The notes beneath the pieces are model-generated. The model ran no database searches, was not told where the DNA came from, and saw only the letters and a list, made by a program, of their open reading frames with translations. Below, piece by piece: positions 44,897-56,314 of a stretch of DNA of 64,000 nucleotides (position 1 is its first letter; each line of letters starts with the position of its first letter). This DNA is from Takakia lepidozioides (lineage: Eukaryota; Streptophyta; Takakiopsida; Takakiales; Takakiaceae), in the NCBI GenBank assembly GCA_030704615.1, contig CM060734.1, positions 55,320,042-55,384,041 of the forward strand, read 5' to 3'. The position numbers were made by a program, and so were the translations under genes.

Positions 44897-46729
44897 TCAG
44901 ATACGATCCCGAGCGAACTTGACAGGCAACATGCTCGCCTTCGCTCCACGGAAATTTGCCCCTGTGGCGGTGACCTCCACAGTTGACCTCCCAAAATACA
45001 TGTCAACAACCACCTTTGGCATTTCACCCAGCGTTGCTTTGCTGGATATGTTGATGCGGAAGTTCCCCTCCTTCTCGACTGCAGATTCCAGAACGTACTC
45101 TGGGTCCGGATCGGTGGTTGAGTAGAGCACAATCGACATCTCCTCCTGATTTTCCTTCAGTGGATTCAGAATCTGCCGAACACTGTAGTTCACTGGCACT
45201 TCTTCTCCCTTCCTGACAAACACTTGGAAGACGTTGTCGCAATATAAGTTGCCGTCATCATCCTCCACCATGTAGGCCTTCGGATCTCCAGTCTGAAAGC
45301 GCCTCACAACCTTTACGCCGTAAGTCTTTCGAGATATTCGAGACTGCAAGAATTCGACGCCGGTGCCCAGGGTTACAGCTCCGCAGCATATTGCGCTGCC
45401 TGGCTCAGGTGGGCTGATTATCACCTTCACTCTTCGAGAGAACTTCCTGCGTATAACTTGCATCAAGTAAGGTGATGCTGCGAACCCGCCAACCACCATG
45501 ATGGCTGCCATGTCGTTCACTATGCTCCCTGCTATCAGCTGCAATATTTTGTTGACGGTCGGATCGAAGATTCTCCTTAAATCTACAGCCGTCATCTCAA
45601 TTTCATCGTAAGATTCTGGAGGTTTGTCAAACATGATTGATCGACCACTTACACGTCGGCCATGCTTTTCCCATGCAACAGCCAGACCACTTACACGTCG
45701 GTCATGCTTTTCCCATGCAACAGCCAGATCAGGCGGGATCGACAAATCGAAGGTACGTGACCCACCATCAAATGCATGCTTATGATCCTCCCACATCGAT
45801 TGAAGAGCGACGAGAATGGAAGGGTTCTTCCTTGCAAAAGCCTCGAAACAACCAATCTTCTCAGCTAGAAACTTGAAGAAGTCCTTGTCCACGAAGGTCC
45901 CACCGCACAGTGCCCCAGTGCTGCGGGTAACCTCCCGCACTTGCAAACTCAATCCCTCGCCAATCTTCTCGTGGACTACGAGATCCACAGTTCCCCCACC
46001 CACATCCACAACCAAGAATCGGTGTCCTGATGTCAATTTGAAGTCTTCGAGTTTGAGCTGACAATAAACCGAGGCTGCCTCCGGTTCCAAGACGATCATA
46101 GCAGGGTAGGGACTGCCTCCACTAGTAGGAGGACAAAGAGGTCCCTGGACCATTCCAGAAACCTCTAAGCACGTCTTCATCTGCTGTTTCGCGTGATCGT
46201 TCCAGATGACGGGAACTGTAACACACCACTGTATGTCATCCTTTGTTAGATGACCTCCGAATCTGGTCTGAACCTCTTGCAGAATAAACTCTGACAACTT
46301 GATCAAGTAGTCAGAGATTGCTCTTTGAGAGCTAATGCCTGGAGGTAGTGGTTCAGCTGAAGAGGGTCCCAGGCCATCCCCAGCGAGGTGTAGTTTGAAC
46401 CTGGTCAGAAAATGCCCCACTGTCATACCCATATCTCTTTCGGCATTTTCAGAGTCGATGCTCACTTGTGCTGCCCTTGAATACTTCACCATCGCCGGCC
46501 ACCCCCAATCAACGAGCTCAAAAGAGTCCGGAGTCTCCCCTGGCATGTAGAAGAGGCTTGATTGCGTCTTGCAATACCGCGAGCCTCCTGCACTAGCCTG
46601 CATAGGCCAGTCATGGAATGTGTAAATTTTATCGGGCTCAGACCTATGAGAATACGCAAATCCTGAGAACGTTGTACCAAAATCAAGACCAACTATGATC
46701 TTTGCTTCCTCTACCACTACTAGATCCAT
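44897..46729 (-). CDS. HSPA12-like HSP70 family protein 1, intronless
   Basis: One exon of 610 residues from ATG 46729 (MDLVVVEEAKIIVGLDFGTT). The HSP70 ATPase signatures are in order: phosphate-1 GLDFGTTFSGFAYS, connect-type IQWCVTVPVIWNDHAKQQM, phosphate-2 FLVVDVGGGTVDLVV, adenosine motif IMVVGGFAASPYL. A beta-rich C-terminal part follows, without the EEVD tail of cytosolic HSP70. The YTFHDWP segment and the short C-terminus fit the divergent HSPA12A/B type. Its function in plants is not established; ATP binding is likely. A 14-residue tandem repeat (LAVAWEKHDRRVSG / LAVAWEKHGRRVSG) lies in the lid-facing region (45643-45726). It is a diverged paralogue of 53130-55019. Confidence 0.9.
   Translation of the reverse strand: MDLVVVEEAKIIVGLDFGTTFSGFAYSHRSEPDKIYTFHDWPMQASAGGSRYCKTQSSLFYMPGETPDSFELVDWGWPAMVKYSRAAQVSIDSENAERDMGMTVGHFLTRFKLHLAGDGLGPSSAEPLPPGISSQRAISDYLIKLSEFILQEVQTRFGGHLTKDDIQWCVTVPVIWNDHAKQQMKTCLEVSGMVQGPLCPPTSGGSPYPAMIVLEPEAASVYCQLKLEDFKLTSGHRFLVVDVGGGTVDLVVHEKIGEGLSLQVREVTRSTGALCGGTFVDKDFFKFLAEKIGCFEAFARKNPSILVALQSMWEDHKHAFDGGSRTFDLSIPPDLAVAWEKHDRRVSGLAVAWEKHGRRVSGRSIMFDKPPESYDEIEMTAVDLRRIFDPTVNKILQLIAGSIVNDMAAIMVVGGFAASPYLMQVIRRKFSRRVKVIISPPEPGSAICCGAVTLGTGVEFLQSRISRKTYGVKVVRRFQTGDPKAYMVEDDDGNLYCDNVFQVFVRKGEEVPVNYSVRQILNPLKENQEEMSIVLYSTTDPDPEYVLESAVEKEGNFRINISSKATLGEMPKVVVDMYFGRSTVEVTATGANFRGAKASMLPVKFARDRI
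45643..45726. repeat. in-frame 42-bp tandem duplication in HSPA12-like gene 1
   Basis: Two 42-bp units starting GACCACTTACACGTCGG at 45643 and 45685, nearly identical. The gene 2 protein has no such repeat, so this is a recent gain in gene 1. Confidence 0.9.
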
Positions 46730-46882
46730 TGCAATGGCTGCTCGTGCTCGCAAACTTGGCGTCCTAACACTGGACTCCTTCTCCCTCTCGCTCTACTCTC
46801 TTAGTGACTAATCTCACCCTCTCTCCTAAGTGATCTGGACTCCCAATTGCTGAGTGTATATCGTCAACGGGAGCTCTGAACG

Positions 46883-46889
46883 TATTTAA
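46883..46889 (-). promoter_or_regulatory. TATA-like element of HSPA12-like gene 1
   Basis: TTAAATA on the minus strand, about 155 bp upstream of the ATG. Weak match, position plausible. Confidence 0.35.
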
Positions 46890-47289
46890 GTATGAACTAA
46901 GGCCGGCTCCAGATTTACAGTACAAAGGTTCACTGATTGTCTGAAGTCACAGAAATGATTGCGAAGTAAGCTGCCAGCACCTAGTTAAAAGGTTAACTTT
47001 AAAGATGAATTGTAGGGGTGTTAGACCGGCCCAGTTACTCTGGAAATCCTTGGCGATGTACAGCTAACATACTAATCCACTAATCTTTTAGTTCAGCAGG
47101 CAACTTCAATCCTGGTGAGAAAGTTTTGAAGAAATACTTCCAGATTGAGCTCCGGGGGGATCAGCCCAGCAAGCTCTGTCTGAGTCATGATGTTATGCGC
47201 CACCATCGAGAACGTCGAGAGTGCACATCACCTGGCGGCGCCGCGCTGGAGCTAGTCGGGCCGTCTTTGTTTCTCAAGTGTCAACTTTT

Positions 47290-47515
47290 TCGCAAAGTGG
47301 CGTACTAGTGTAATCATCATGAAAGCCAAAAAAGCCCATCTCGTAAGGAGACCTAGATCTTCTGTTTTTGGGTTTGGCTGCGGACAGTGCAGAGTCACTC
47401 CAGTACAGCAGCGATCGCGTTGTCTAACAGTTAACTGCGAGCTGCAATCTGTTTGATAGCTAACCACTTCAGTACTTCGGCGGCCGTCGCACCGCATTTC
47501 ACCATCTGGACTTCA
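47290..47515 (+). repeat. dispersed repeat R1, copy 1
   Basis: Shares ATCATGAAAGCC, GGTTTGGCTGC, GCAGAGTCACT, AACTGCGAGCTGCAATCTGT and GGCGGCCGTCGCAC with 60655-60875, in the same order and spacing with small indels. Non-coding; origin unknown. Confidence 0.8.
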
Positions 47516-48554
47516 AGTTAATTAGGCAAAATCGGTAGGTGTTCTGGCTCGACTGAAATCATTCCACAGCAGCGTAATGTCGCCCTTGGGGCCAGGACCT
47601 TGACCTCAGTTGGTTGGGCATTATTGACCCTCATTCGCAGATCCCGGCACTTCTAACAGAGTGGATCTCAATTAATTCCCCGGTAAATTGGAAAGCGATG
47701 TTTGGCATTAAGACAGGGATCCTAAAATCTCTGGTTTCCAACTCGTTTCCTGTCGAAACAAGTTTGTAAGCTACCGTATCTTGCCAGTCAATGCTTGCAT
47801 GTTGGATATTGTCAACCATGCTCGGTCTGCTCTCTGTTGTTACTTGAAACATTGGAACATTGCTTGCTGGACTGCCCTTTCGCAAATCACATCTAGAGGC
47901 TCTGGCTCTATCTTTGTTCCTTGCAAATGTGTGCAAAGAACGGAGAATGCTGGAGCTGGCATAGTTGCTAGATTGTCTCCAACTGAAGAGAATTGGCGCA
48001 GTTGCGATGGTTTGAAATGGTAGCCTGTTTTTACAGACTCAGAGACCTACAGACTATCATTCGCACTGGAAACATGCTGTCCTCTGGGAATTTGATTTGC
48101 CTCTTCTGTGATATGTATCTGCAATATTAGACCTGTGCCCACTTCTGTCATACACTGATCAATCCCTTCCCAGGTGATACAAATCATCTCGAGCTCACAG
48201 ACGATAGAGCACCACGATAAAGTAGATAAATTATGAGTCTGCAGGATTAGCTCGCACAACTCAGGTAGCTGGGGGAATCACTTGCACATGTATTTCATTA
48301 CAGTTGTTCATCTGTACGGATTTTACATCACACCAAAGGAAAACATTAAGATTCGCCGTGAAAGGGATGGAGATGGGAGCAGTGGTAGACAATTTTAGTA
48401 TTGGAGCTGCTTCGGAAAGTAGGCCAACTGGACGATATAGGCCTACCTCGCTTGAAAGAATGGCCGCTGCATGAAAGTCGATATTATCATGCGAGCTGCA
48501 GATGATACAAGTTACTTAAGGTCCAAAGTTAACTCGTACAATTAGCGCTTTTCG

Positions 48555-48830
48555 AGTTACATATGTAACCTTTGGGTTCATTACTAAGGGTGAAGGAAAC
48601 TTGTATTGATTCTACCTCAGTTTCTGTATGCACATCATGATCTGTAAATTTCGTCAATTCTTCCTGCCATTTTCTCTTCCAAGATTTTCCAGATGGTAGA
48701 TCAGGGGCCGGTGTATAGTATCAAACCTGGTAAAGCTTCCAACACAAGTCATCAAAACATTCAAATGTTCAGTCATTTACAAAGATTCTGTGGCTGATTT
48801 GTGAGATGTCTTTTGCACCTGCACATCAGG
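48555..48830 (+). repeat. dispersed repeat R2, copy 1
   Basis: Reads TTCCTGCCATTTTCTCTTCC ... GGTAGATCAGGGGCC ... AAAGCTTCCAACA. The reverse complement of 57120-57390 reads the same with scattered changes. Homology starts at GTAACCTTTGG and ends near GCACCTGCACATC. Confidence 0.85.
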
Positions 48831-49001
48831 CTACCGCACCAACTATACTGGAAAATTGGCCTGGATTTGGATACTAAAATCGCCTAGCCATACAGCCAAT
48901 TCTGAACACTCGAACAGAAACCAAGCTTATCAGATCTCTCTGTTGTTCAAACCTCAAATGCAAGCTCGCCTTAGTTGCCCTACATCAGCTCTCCAGCTCA
49001 A

Positions 49002-51237
49002 TCAGCAAGTGATGAAGCGTCCATCAATGAGACATAGGGATTTAGGAGGTGGAACTACGCTGTTGAGATAAACTTGGGCTTTTATCACAGAATTCCGCAC
49101 ATGAAACCCGGGAGTAGTCATAAAAGCGACCTTCTGCGACCGTTTCTCGTGATCTTCCATCGGAACAATAGAGTCCAGGAACTCGCCATTGAATGGTGTA
49201 TCACGTCCAACCCTGAATATGCTTGCAGGCGGCTCAAAGGAGAACGCCAGTTTATGGACCAGCCACACTGCCCTGGCAACTTCTACAAACGTTTCAAAGA
49301 AATGGTTATTTGCTGGTTTCTTCCCCTGCGAGATTTCTGTCCAGAGTTGCGAATTTCCAGGCATTGCGGTTTGTAGGTCGTTGGAAATGACTTGCACAAG
49401 CTTTCTCGTAACGAACTCTCCAAACCGTCCCTCCCAATAAGTTGTGCTCGACGATTTGTTCTGTGTCATTTCTTGGTAGCTTCTAAAACAGTCAGCTCGG
49501 TGTTTCTTTGTATCCAAGGCCACACACATATTGAATGGATCCACATCAAAAAAATCGTTCTCAAAGCCTTGAAACATATGCAAGCATGTCCACCACTCCC
49601 AAACATGCTTCAGATTAATATTCCTTGCGAAATGGACTCCCGGGAGATGGGCCATTAAAAGGCAAGCTTCCATGTGGAACGTCGGATCGTTTTCTCTCAG
49701 CTTCTGATATAGAAGCCTCGTAAAAGTCTTCACGGCTATCTGCACTTCTTTGATACCGTCCCCCAGCATGCGAGGATTGGCATGAGCATCGATGTAGGAA
49801 CCGCTTGTGACGGACTGACTGGCAGTCTTGCGCTCAATCTGCTCCATCTGCCTCTCCAACGTTTCTTTCTTGGAGGTCAATTGGCTATTGCACATCTTCA
49901 GAGTTTCAACCTCTTCAACTTTTTCCTCCAGATGTATCTCAAGGTTATGAAGTTGGTTCCCACGAGCTTCTAGGTCCATGTTTAGCCGACTAACTTCTGC
50001 TTCCGCCTTTCCACGCTGCGCGTTTGAAGTTTGAAGGGCCTCAGTTTGCTGTGTATATTTGCTGGCCCATTCCTTTTCACTCTGTTCAAGCGTAGCGACC
50101 TTCATCGTTGCCACAGAAAGATCCGTGCGAAGGGATGCCAGATTCGATTCACGCTCTTTCTCCCTCAAGATAACTTCAGCTTGAAGGCTTTCGTGTTGCT
50201 TCTCCAGCCATGTCAGTAACATGGCAATCAGAGAGCTGTTGAACCGATGATCGGTTTCAGGTCCTCCAGGAGTTTGCGTCAACAGGAAAGTTGCAAAACT
50301 GGAAGCTGCTTTAAACCCACCTCCCCTCGATAAGTTACTGGAACGTCCTCCATGGTCGACCATTTCAGAATCTGGTCTCCCTGTCAAAGGATCATTCTGC
50401 TGTGTGTGAGTAAGTGAATATGGGGCTATAGCAGGTCCGGTGTCAATGTTGCAGATGACCAATTCACCAATCGTGCAAGCATGGACGGGTTCTTCTGTCT
50501 GTTCGGTGCCAGAGGCCTTTTTCTGGTTTCTCAAACCCCCAGAATCTCTCTGTCTAAGGCTTTCAACCTTTCTCTGCAGGTCACACATCAACAAGAAATT
50601 CGGAAACTCTGATCTTAGACGATCTGTGCACTAGGACATATCACCTGGATTAAAATATATACGTTAAATTTTAAAAGCAACAGACTCTGATCGTGGGTCT
50701 AGGCAGGTCAGGATTGAGGACGTGTGTTAAAACAATTTAACTCTATTGATCAATCTACAGAGTTTCCTGGGAATACATTAGTACATGTGCATGTAGAAGA
50801 TGCTACTAAATGCTTCCCGGCGATATTCAGCTGTCATGCAGTAGCTTGGGACATGTAAAGAGCGTTCAATGTCACCGCTCGATTGTATATGCTCGAAATT
50901 ATAGTGTTCAGCCGCATTAGGTTTTAGTACATCAGCTCTGAACTTCGTGTGTCTAGAGTTTAGCTTGGTTAGAGCTTGGTGCATTCAAAGTTCGGGGAAA
51001 ATGTTCATAGGACTTGTAAGTGGTTGGTTATAGTTCAGCGAGTACCTCAGCAGTATTCTCAGGAGAGCAGACATAGTCTAAATTAGAATTTGCAGACGTA
51101 TCGAATGTCAGTGCGTTGACATGGACCACTGCTCTCATGCTCAGCGGCTGCTGGGAGCTGGCGAACTTTAAAGTGGCTGTGCTGCTTGTCCGTTTGCTTC
51201 CTCCCATACCCATGGACTCGCGATCTCCTGGCTGCAT
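49002..51237 (-). CDS. DUF641 protein (GIL1/IRKI-type)
   Basis: Two exons on the minus strand, 51237-51046 and 50630-49002, with a 415-bp phase-0 intron; 606 residues. ATG 51237 follows an in-frame TAG. The middle is a long coiled coil (LEKQHESLQAEVILREKERE ... LERQMEQIERKT). The C-terminal part carries the DUF641-type core: EVQIAVKTFTRLLYQKL, FENDFFDVDPFNM, then WLVHKLAFSFEPPASIFRVG and KVAFMTTPGFHVRNSVIKAQ, the best-conserved block of GIL1/IRK-interacting proteins. Family members are plant-specific and act in light-gravity growth responses or bind receptor kinases; the role here is unknown. It stands between the two HSPA12-like genes with no visible functional link. Confidence 0.88.
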
Positions 51238-52948
51238 CTACAGAATACCTCCATGCAGAAATGATAATTTTAGTTTATGATTCCATATCAATATTTGATC
51301 TGAAGAAAAGATTTCAGAAGATGCTATCTAGAGGTAGCCCAGCCAAATTAGTACCACTATTCTAGCTGGGACGTAATGTGCATGCATGTTCATGTACTAT
51401 AGAAGTTTCATGTACAGACGAGTAAGATCCCAGGTCTCTTGGCGCTGCTAGCAGTTGGACATGATCTACTCTTAGATAGCTAGCGTCTCTTACGGAGAAG
51501 CAGGACTTCAGGCAATTGCGAACAATCTAACACACTGAAAAGTGTCTGAAGTCAGGAAAAATCTTACGACTTCAGCACTACACAATATCAGGGTGATGGA
51601 TATAAAATGAGATCAACTGCATTGATAGACACCGAGCTCTAGAAGAAGTATAGAGCATTAGGATGAGAACGAGGACCAGCTTGCAAGTAGAGAACAACAA
51701 ACCTGGCAGCAGGCATACAAGGTTGATCAATGCCAATGTCCAGATCTTGATCAGTCAGTGCAGCCCGGTGACGAAGAAAGACGTAATGGCAGGGATCATC
51801 CTTTCAAGCCTCCTTTTAGCCGGCCAAAGGTTGTCAACTTTGCTGCCATTGCCAGAAGCCCTCGAGAGCACTCATTGCAGTTTTGTAACACTAATTCGCT
51901 GACGAGATCAAATGCGGCGGCTTACGACGCCTCACTTTGCAGCATCATTTTTTTTGCCCAGGTGACAGACTTCCGTCTATTTAGAAGGCAATGGGTTCGA
52001 GTACATTGCCAATTGATCGTGTACGTCCTCGCTAAATTGGCAACTGATGAGCATTCATCTTCCCCTCACGATTGAGACGTAGCTGGGATCACCTTCCAAA
52101 GTTCCACTCGACCCTAACTAGCTAGCCCGCCCAATGATTTCCTCGAGAGAAAGATTTCGTTCACATCATCATCAGATCTATTCCCAGTGAGTATTTATGA
52201 TTGCGAATCCGGGTACATTGTATCATCTGCGCCGCTAAAGAGCGAACGTACAAGTTATATAATTATGTACAATGCCTCGGCCGCCGATGTCCAGACGCCT
52301 CTCGATCGCCAGCCAAATGTGGGCTGCAACATCGTGTCAACTCGTGTGAGTAAGATCATATAAGATCAGGGCCTATATCGGGCATGCCCGTATACTGATT
52401 TGAGCACATTGCATAACTTCATAAACTTTTGTGAGGTCGCAACTCTTGGAGTGGGAATTTCAACAACTCGATTCAAACAGAATCTTATCGATCGACCCGT
52501 TCGCGGGGTGAACTTTGACTTGTAGTGATAGGCCGCCTGTTACTTTTGAAAGAACTTTTTTTTGGGCGGTGACGTTTTGGATCGCCCGCCGTAGCTCTAA
52601 ATCGATCGAAGTTGCATGAGCAGCTGCCGCCGAATCGCATTTGACAACGTTACAACTCATATTCACTGAATTGAAGGCGTGACCGCTAGGTGCTGTCCAA
52701 GGGGCCGGACATTTAAATCTGGAGCTATGAATCTTGCAATTTCATGCAAGTTCCTGGAAAGGCTGCTAGAGCACTAAGTTGGAGAAGCTGCCAAGGTCTG
52801 ACGTCACAAGTTTTAATCACGAGTACTTATGTACATGTACATCTATGTCTCTACTGTCCTATCCGGGTAACAATCATGTGCAGCTAGTACCACTGCAGCT
52901 AGGTCCATTGCAGGCACCAGATAGCTTCATGTAAGTTCTTAAGGTGCC
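51238..52948. other. intergenic between divergent DUF641 and HSPA12-like gene 2
   Basis: No gene recognised. Short frames (e.g. 51758-52075 plus, 52666-52460 minus) lack family features. Confidence 0.4.
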
Positions 52949-52955
52949 TATAAAT
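52949..52955 (+). promoter_or_regulatory. TATA box of HSPA12-like gene 2
   Basis: TATAAAT, about 175 bp before the ATG at 53130; a start of transcription near 52980 would leave a 150-base leader. Confidence 0.55.
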
Positions 52956-53129
52956 TGTTCAGGGGTGCACATACTTTCAGAGCTAATCGACCACAGAGAA
53001 GAACCGTAAGACCCAAGTCCTAGCAGTGGGTGGGTGCAGAGGGTTCTGAGCGTCCTCGTCGATCGTTAGAACCATTCAGAGGGCAGAAGGGATTCGAGCG
53101 ATCAGAGTGAAGAGTGTGCTAATTAGATC

Positions 53130-55019
53130 ATGGCCGATCTGGCTATGATAGAAGATGCAAAGGTGGTAGTGGGGCTAGACTTTGGAACAACGTATTCCGG
53201 ATTTGCGTATGCTCTGAGGTCGGAGCCTGAGAAGATCTACACATTCTATGACTGGCCTTTGCAGGCTAGGTGCGGAGGTATGCCATATTGCAAAACGCAG
53301 ACCAGTTTATGGTACATGCCTAGTCCGACCACTCCCGGCTCCTACGAGCTCTGCGACTGGGGTTGGCCTGCGTTTTTCAACTACAATCTGCACACAGCAA
53401 GCTCTCCGAGCGGCCAGTTATCGAGAGCGACTCAAGTTTCGACGAGCCAACTAAGTAACGTTTTCGAAAGAATCAGTCTACAGGCTGCTCGTAGCAGCAG
53501 CGCCAATCCCGCAGATGTAAGTCATGTGCTGTCCTCCGGCCACTTCCTCACCAAATTCAAGCTCCATCTGGCTGGGCCAAATGCGGGGCCTTTGTCTGCA
53601 GTTGACTTGCCAGAAGGCCTAACGGCTCAGAGAACCATCTCGGACTATCTGACCAAATTGTCTGAGCTTATTCTGGAAGAGTTGCAGAACAAGTTTGGTC
53701 CTCACATAATGAAGGAAGACATCCAGTGGTGTCTAACTGTTCCCGCAATATGGGATGACCATGCCAAGAAGCAAATGAAAATCTGTGCCGAAATTGCTGG
53801 ATTGGTTCAGGGCCCACGCTGTCGAGCAAAAAGCAGGAGCCCTCACCCTCTGCAGATTGTGTTGGAACCAGAGGCAGCATCCGTTTATTGTCAGCTCAAC
53901 CTGAGCAGTAATCACCAATGGAGTATGGGAAACAAGTTCATGGTTGTAGATGCTGGCGGCGGCACTGTGGATATCGTTCTTCACGAGAAGTGCGGTCCTG
54001 CATCAAGTCTGAATGTCAGGGAGCTGAAACAGAGCACTGGTGGGCTATGCGGGGGAACATATGTCGATGAGGCTTTCTTTGCCTTTCTTGAACGCCAGAT
54101 CAGTTGCTTTAAGAGATTCGCCAAAGAAAACCCTTCGGCGAAGATATCTCTTTTGCAATCGTGGCAGACAATCAAGTATGCATTTGACGGAGAGCAGGCT
54201 GGATTTGATCTGGAGCTCCCTCCCAGGCTTGCATCGATGTTGGAAGATGGAGATCATGGGAAATCAAGTCTGCTCCAGGCCAGCATTATCAGACGTTCCT
54301 ACGACGAAATTGACCTCAGCAACGGAGTAATGAAGAGTATTTTTGATCCAGTCATAAAGCAGATTCTCGATCTCATTGATGACAGCATGGTGTGTGACCT
54401 CAATGCCATCATGGTCGTTGGAGGGTTCTCAGAGTCCCCATATCTCATGAAAAGAATCAGGGAGACATTCGCAAGAAGAGTTACTACGATTGTGAGCCCT
54501 CCACATCCCGGTAGCTCTGTCTGCTGTGGTGCAGTCACAATGGGCATTCGTGCCAACGTTGTCATGTCCAGAATCTCAAGAAAGACATACGGTATGTCGG
54601 TAGCTGATCTTTTTAAATATGGCACTCATCGCAACGACTACAAGTTCACCAACGATGGAGTCACCTACTGTCGCAACCTGTTTTCCGTGTTTGTGAAGAG
54701 AGGAGATGAGGTTCCAGTGAACTACACTGTAACCCACAGTGATCTAAGTCCATGCAGCAAACACCAGAGCACCGTACGTATTGAGCTGTACTCTACAACT
54801 AGTAGGGATCCAGTCTATGTCACTGACCCTGGAGTTGTCAAAGAGGGGAGTTTCTCAATGAGCATTACAAGCCATGCAGCTCTGGGCGTGCGACCACTTA
54901 TTGCAGTGTCCATGTATTTTGGCCGCTCTGAAGTTCAAATTGAAGCTGTGGGGACAAATTTTGGTAGCGGTGAGAAGGAAAGCATGCTTCCTGTGAAGTT
55001 TGATAGAGACTTTGTGTAG
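53130..55019 (+). CDS. HSPA12-like HSP70 family protein 2, intronless
   Basis: One exon, 629 residues (MADLAMIEDAKVVVGLDFGTT). Same plan as gene 1: GLDFGTTYSGFAYAL, YTFYDWPLQARCGG, DIQWCLTVPAIWDDHAKKQM, MVVDAGGGTVDIVLHEK, IMVVGGFSESPYLM, and the same ending ESMLPVKFDRDFV (gene 1: ASMLPVKFARDRI). Compared with gene 1 it has a longer Ser-rich insert after residue 85 (SSPSGQLSRATQVSTSQLSN) and lacks the 14-residue repeat. The lack of introns in both, and the shared ends, point to a common duplication. ATP-binding residues look intact; the client or role is unknown. Confidence 0.9.
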   Translation: MADLAMIEDAKVVVGLDFGTTYSGFAYALRSEPEKIYTFYDWPLQARCGGMPYCKTQTSLWYMPSPTTPGSYELCDWGWPAFFNYNLHTASSPSGQLSRATQVSTSQLSNVFERISLQAARSSSANPADVSHVLSSGHFLTKFKLHLAGPNAGPLSAVDLPEGLTAQRTISDYLTKLSELILEELQNKFGPHIMKEDIQWCLTVPAIWDDHAKKQMKICAEIAGLVQGPRCRAKSRSPHPLQIVLEPEAASVYCQLNLSSNHQWSMGNKFMVVDAGGGTVDIVLHEKCGPASSLNVRELKQSTGGLCGGTYVDEAFFAFLERQISCFKRFAKENPSAKISLLQSWQTIKYAFDGEQAGFDLELPPRLASMLEDGDHGKSSLLQASIIRRSYDEIDLSNGVMKSIFDPVIKQILDLIDDSMVCDLNAIMVVGGFSESPYLMKRIRETFARRVTTIVSPPHPGSSVCCGAVTMGIRANVVMSRISRKTYGMSVADLFKYGTHRNDYKFTNDGVTYCRNLFSVFVKRGDEVPVNYTVTHSDLSPCSKHQSTVRIELYSTTSRDPVYVTDPGVVKEGSFSMSITSHAALGVRPLIAVSMYFGRSEVQIEAVGTNFGSGEKESMLPVKFDRDFV

Positions 55020-55538
55020 CTGTGCAGCTGCAGACACGATCAGTGCACAGTTTTTCTTGGAACCTTGTTTCTCTTGAGCATGATCGATGGACTTGCTGCA
55101 GTTTCTAAGTATATAAGTACTTGGTTAATGTCTAGAAGTTTTGTTATCTACTGCACAGTTTGCCGGACGATTCCTTGCACTGTACGTTCGTAACATTCTG
55201 AGCTGATCTTCTGGACAGTTTTCCATGAATTGTCAAGTAGATATGCACACGCAGTCTTGAATGTTCTGCGTACATCAAATGTATGACACTTGTTAAATAC
55301 TCAGCTCTGCTTTTACTCATTAAAAGTGGTGGTAATTGTTGTGATATTCTAGCATTGGCGGTAATTCTTCTATTAGGTTTATATTGGAAAATTAGTGCAA
55401 GAATTGAAGTGTTTTGTGATGGGTCTCAGAACTTGTAGTTCTTATTAAACTATGAGTCATGCCTCGAAGATAAATAATGACATGGTTTGTCTTAAAGTGA
55501 TACTTTGTATTTCTAGTTTTAGGATGTATATGAGCACC
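55020..55538. other. 3' flank of HSPA12-like gene 2
   Basis: AT-rich, non-coding; expected 3' UTR. Confidence 0.5.
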
Positions 55539-55547
55539 CTTTATATG
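55539..55547. repeat. 9-bp target duplication, left
   Basis: CTTTATATG; same as 56315-56323. Confidence 0.85.
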
Positions 55548-56314
55548 GCCTCTCATTTTTGAATAATTGGGAATTTAAGGCGCACGTGCCAGGCAACGGG
55601 CCCATGCACAGACGTGGAGGGCGTGGGATGTCGGGCGCACCCGCGACCACCTGGGAGGGTCCGGGTGTGCTCGCAGGTTGGGTCTGTTGTCAGGTCGGGT
55701 CTGCTGACAGGTCGGGTCGGGTCCCCTCACTGCTCACAGGTCGGGTCTCCTCACGGGTCTTGGGTCCAACTGAATGGTCTGCTCGTCGCGCCGCAGCCCG
55801 TCTGCAGCTCGCCCGTGGGACTTAGAAATTTTTGCGGGAGAACTCGCCCATCAAAAAAAGGATCATTAATACACGTGAGCGCCAGCTAGAATTAATACAC
55901 ATTTGGCACAACCAGATTTGAACCCACAATCTCAGAGGTACCACTCAATGCACCCAACCACACTACCCGCTGCTTGCTAATACCCCAACATTTTTTTTCT
56001 CTCATAACCTAGAACAGCAGCAGTCAGCCCCAACGACACCCAGGGTCAGGCTTGCGGACCTTACCTCGCGGGAGACCCACCCGAGCTGAGTCTTGCCTAG
56101 CTGAGTCTTGCCTAGGGCCTGTGGACTATCTGGTGGCAGACCCACCCGGCCGAGTCTTGCGGCGGAAGACCATCCCTGGGGCAGACCTAACGTCGAGGCA
56201 GACCCACCCAGGCCATGTCGTGGGTCCCGAGGGGGCCACCCACGTCCGTGAGTGGGGCCCGCTACGTGGCGCACATGCGAGCCTTAAACTCCCAATTATT
56301 CAACAATGAGAAGC
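55548..56314. mobile_element. Mutator-like non-autonomous element, 767 bp
   Basis: Terminal inverted repeats: left begins GCCTCTCATTTTTGAATAAT, right (reverse complement) begins GCTTCTCATTGTTGAATAAT. They differ at 3 of the first 34 positions, and looser homology extends to about 90-100 bp. The 9-mer CTTTATATG flanks both ends (55539-55547 and 56315-56323). Long TIRs with a 9-bp duplication are the hallmark of Mutator-like elements. The inside is GC-rich with no transposase. It holds a repeated ACAGGTCGGGTCT motif (about 55690-55752), a tandem GCTGAGTCTTGCCTA (56085-56114) and a tRNA-like segment. Confidence 0.85.
55900..55975 (-). repeat. tRNA-related SINE head inside the Mutator-like element
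   Basis: On the minus strand: A-box-like TAGTGTGGTTGG (55965-55954), 28 bases, then B-box GGGTTCAAATC (55925-55915). Resembles the 5' end of a tRNA-derived SINE; no clean cloverleaf. Confidence 0.6.

Larger units (their letters stand above)
46890..49001. other. intergenic with two dispersed repeats
   Basis: No gene recognised between HSPA12-like gene 1 and the DUF641 gene. Holds repeat copies at about 47290-47515 (second copy at 60655-60875, same orientation) and 48555-48830 (second copy at 57120-57390, inverted). Confidence 0.5.

Noticed and set aside
52460-52666. Minus-strand 68-codon frame before HSPA12-like gene 2
   Set aside because: No start context, no family, no splice partners; left out.
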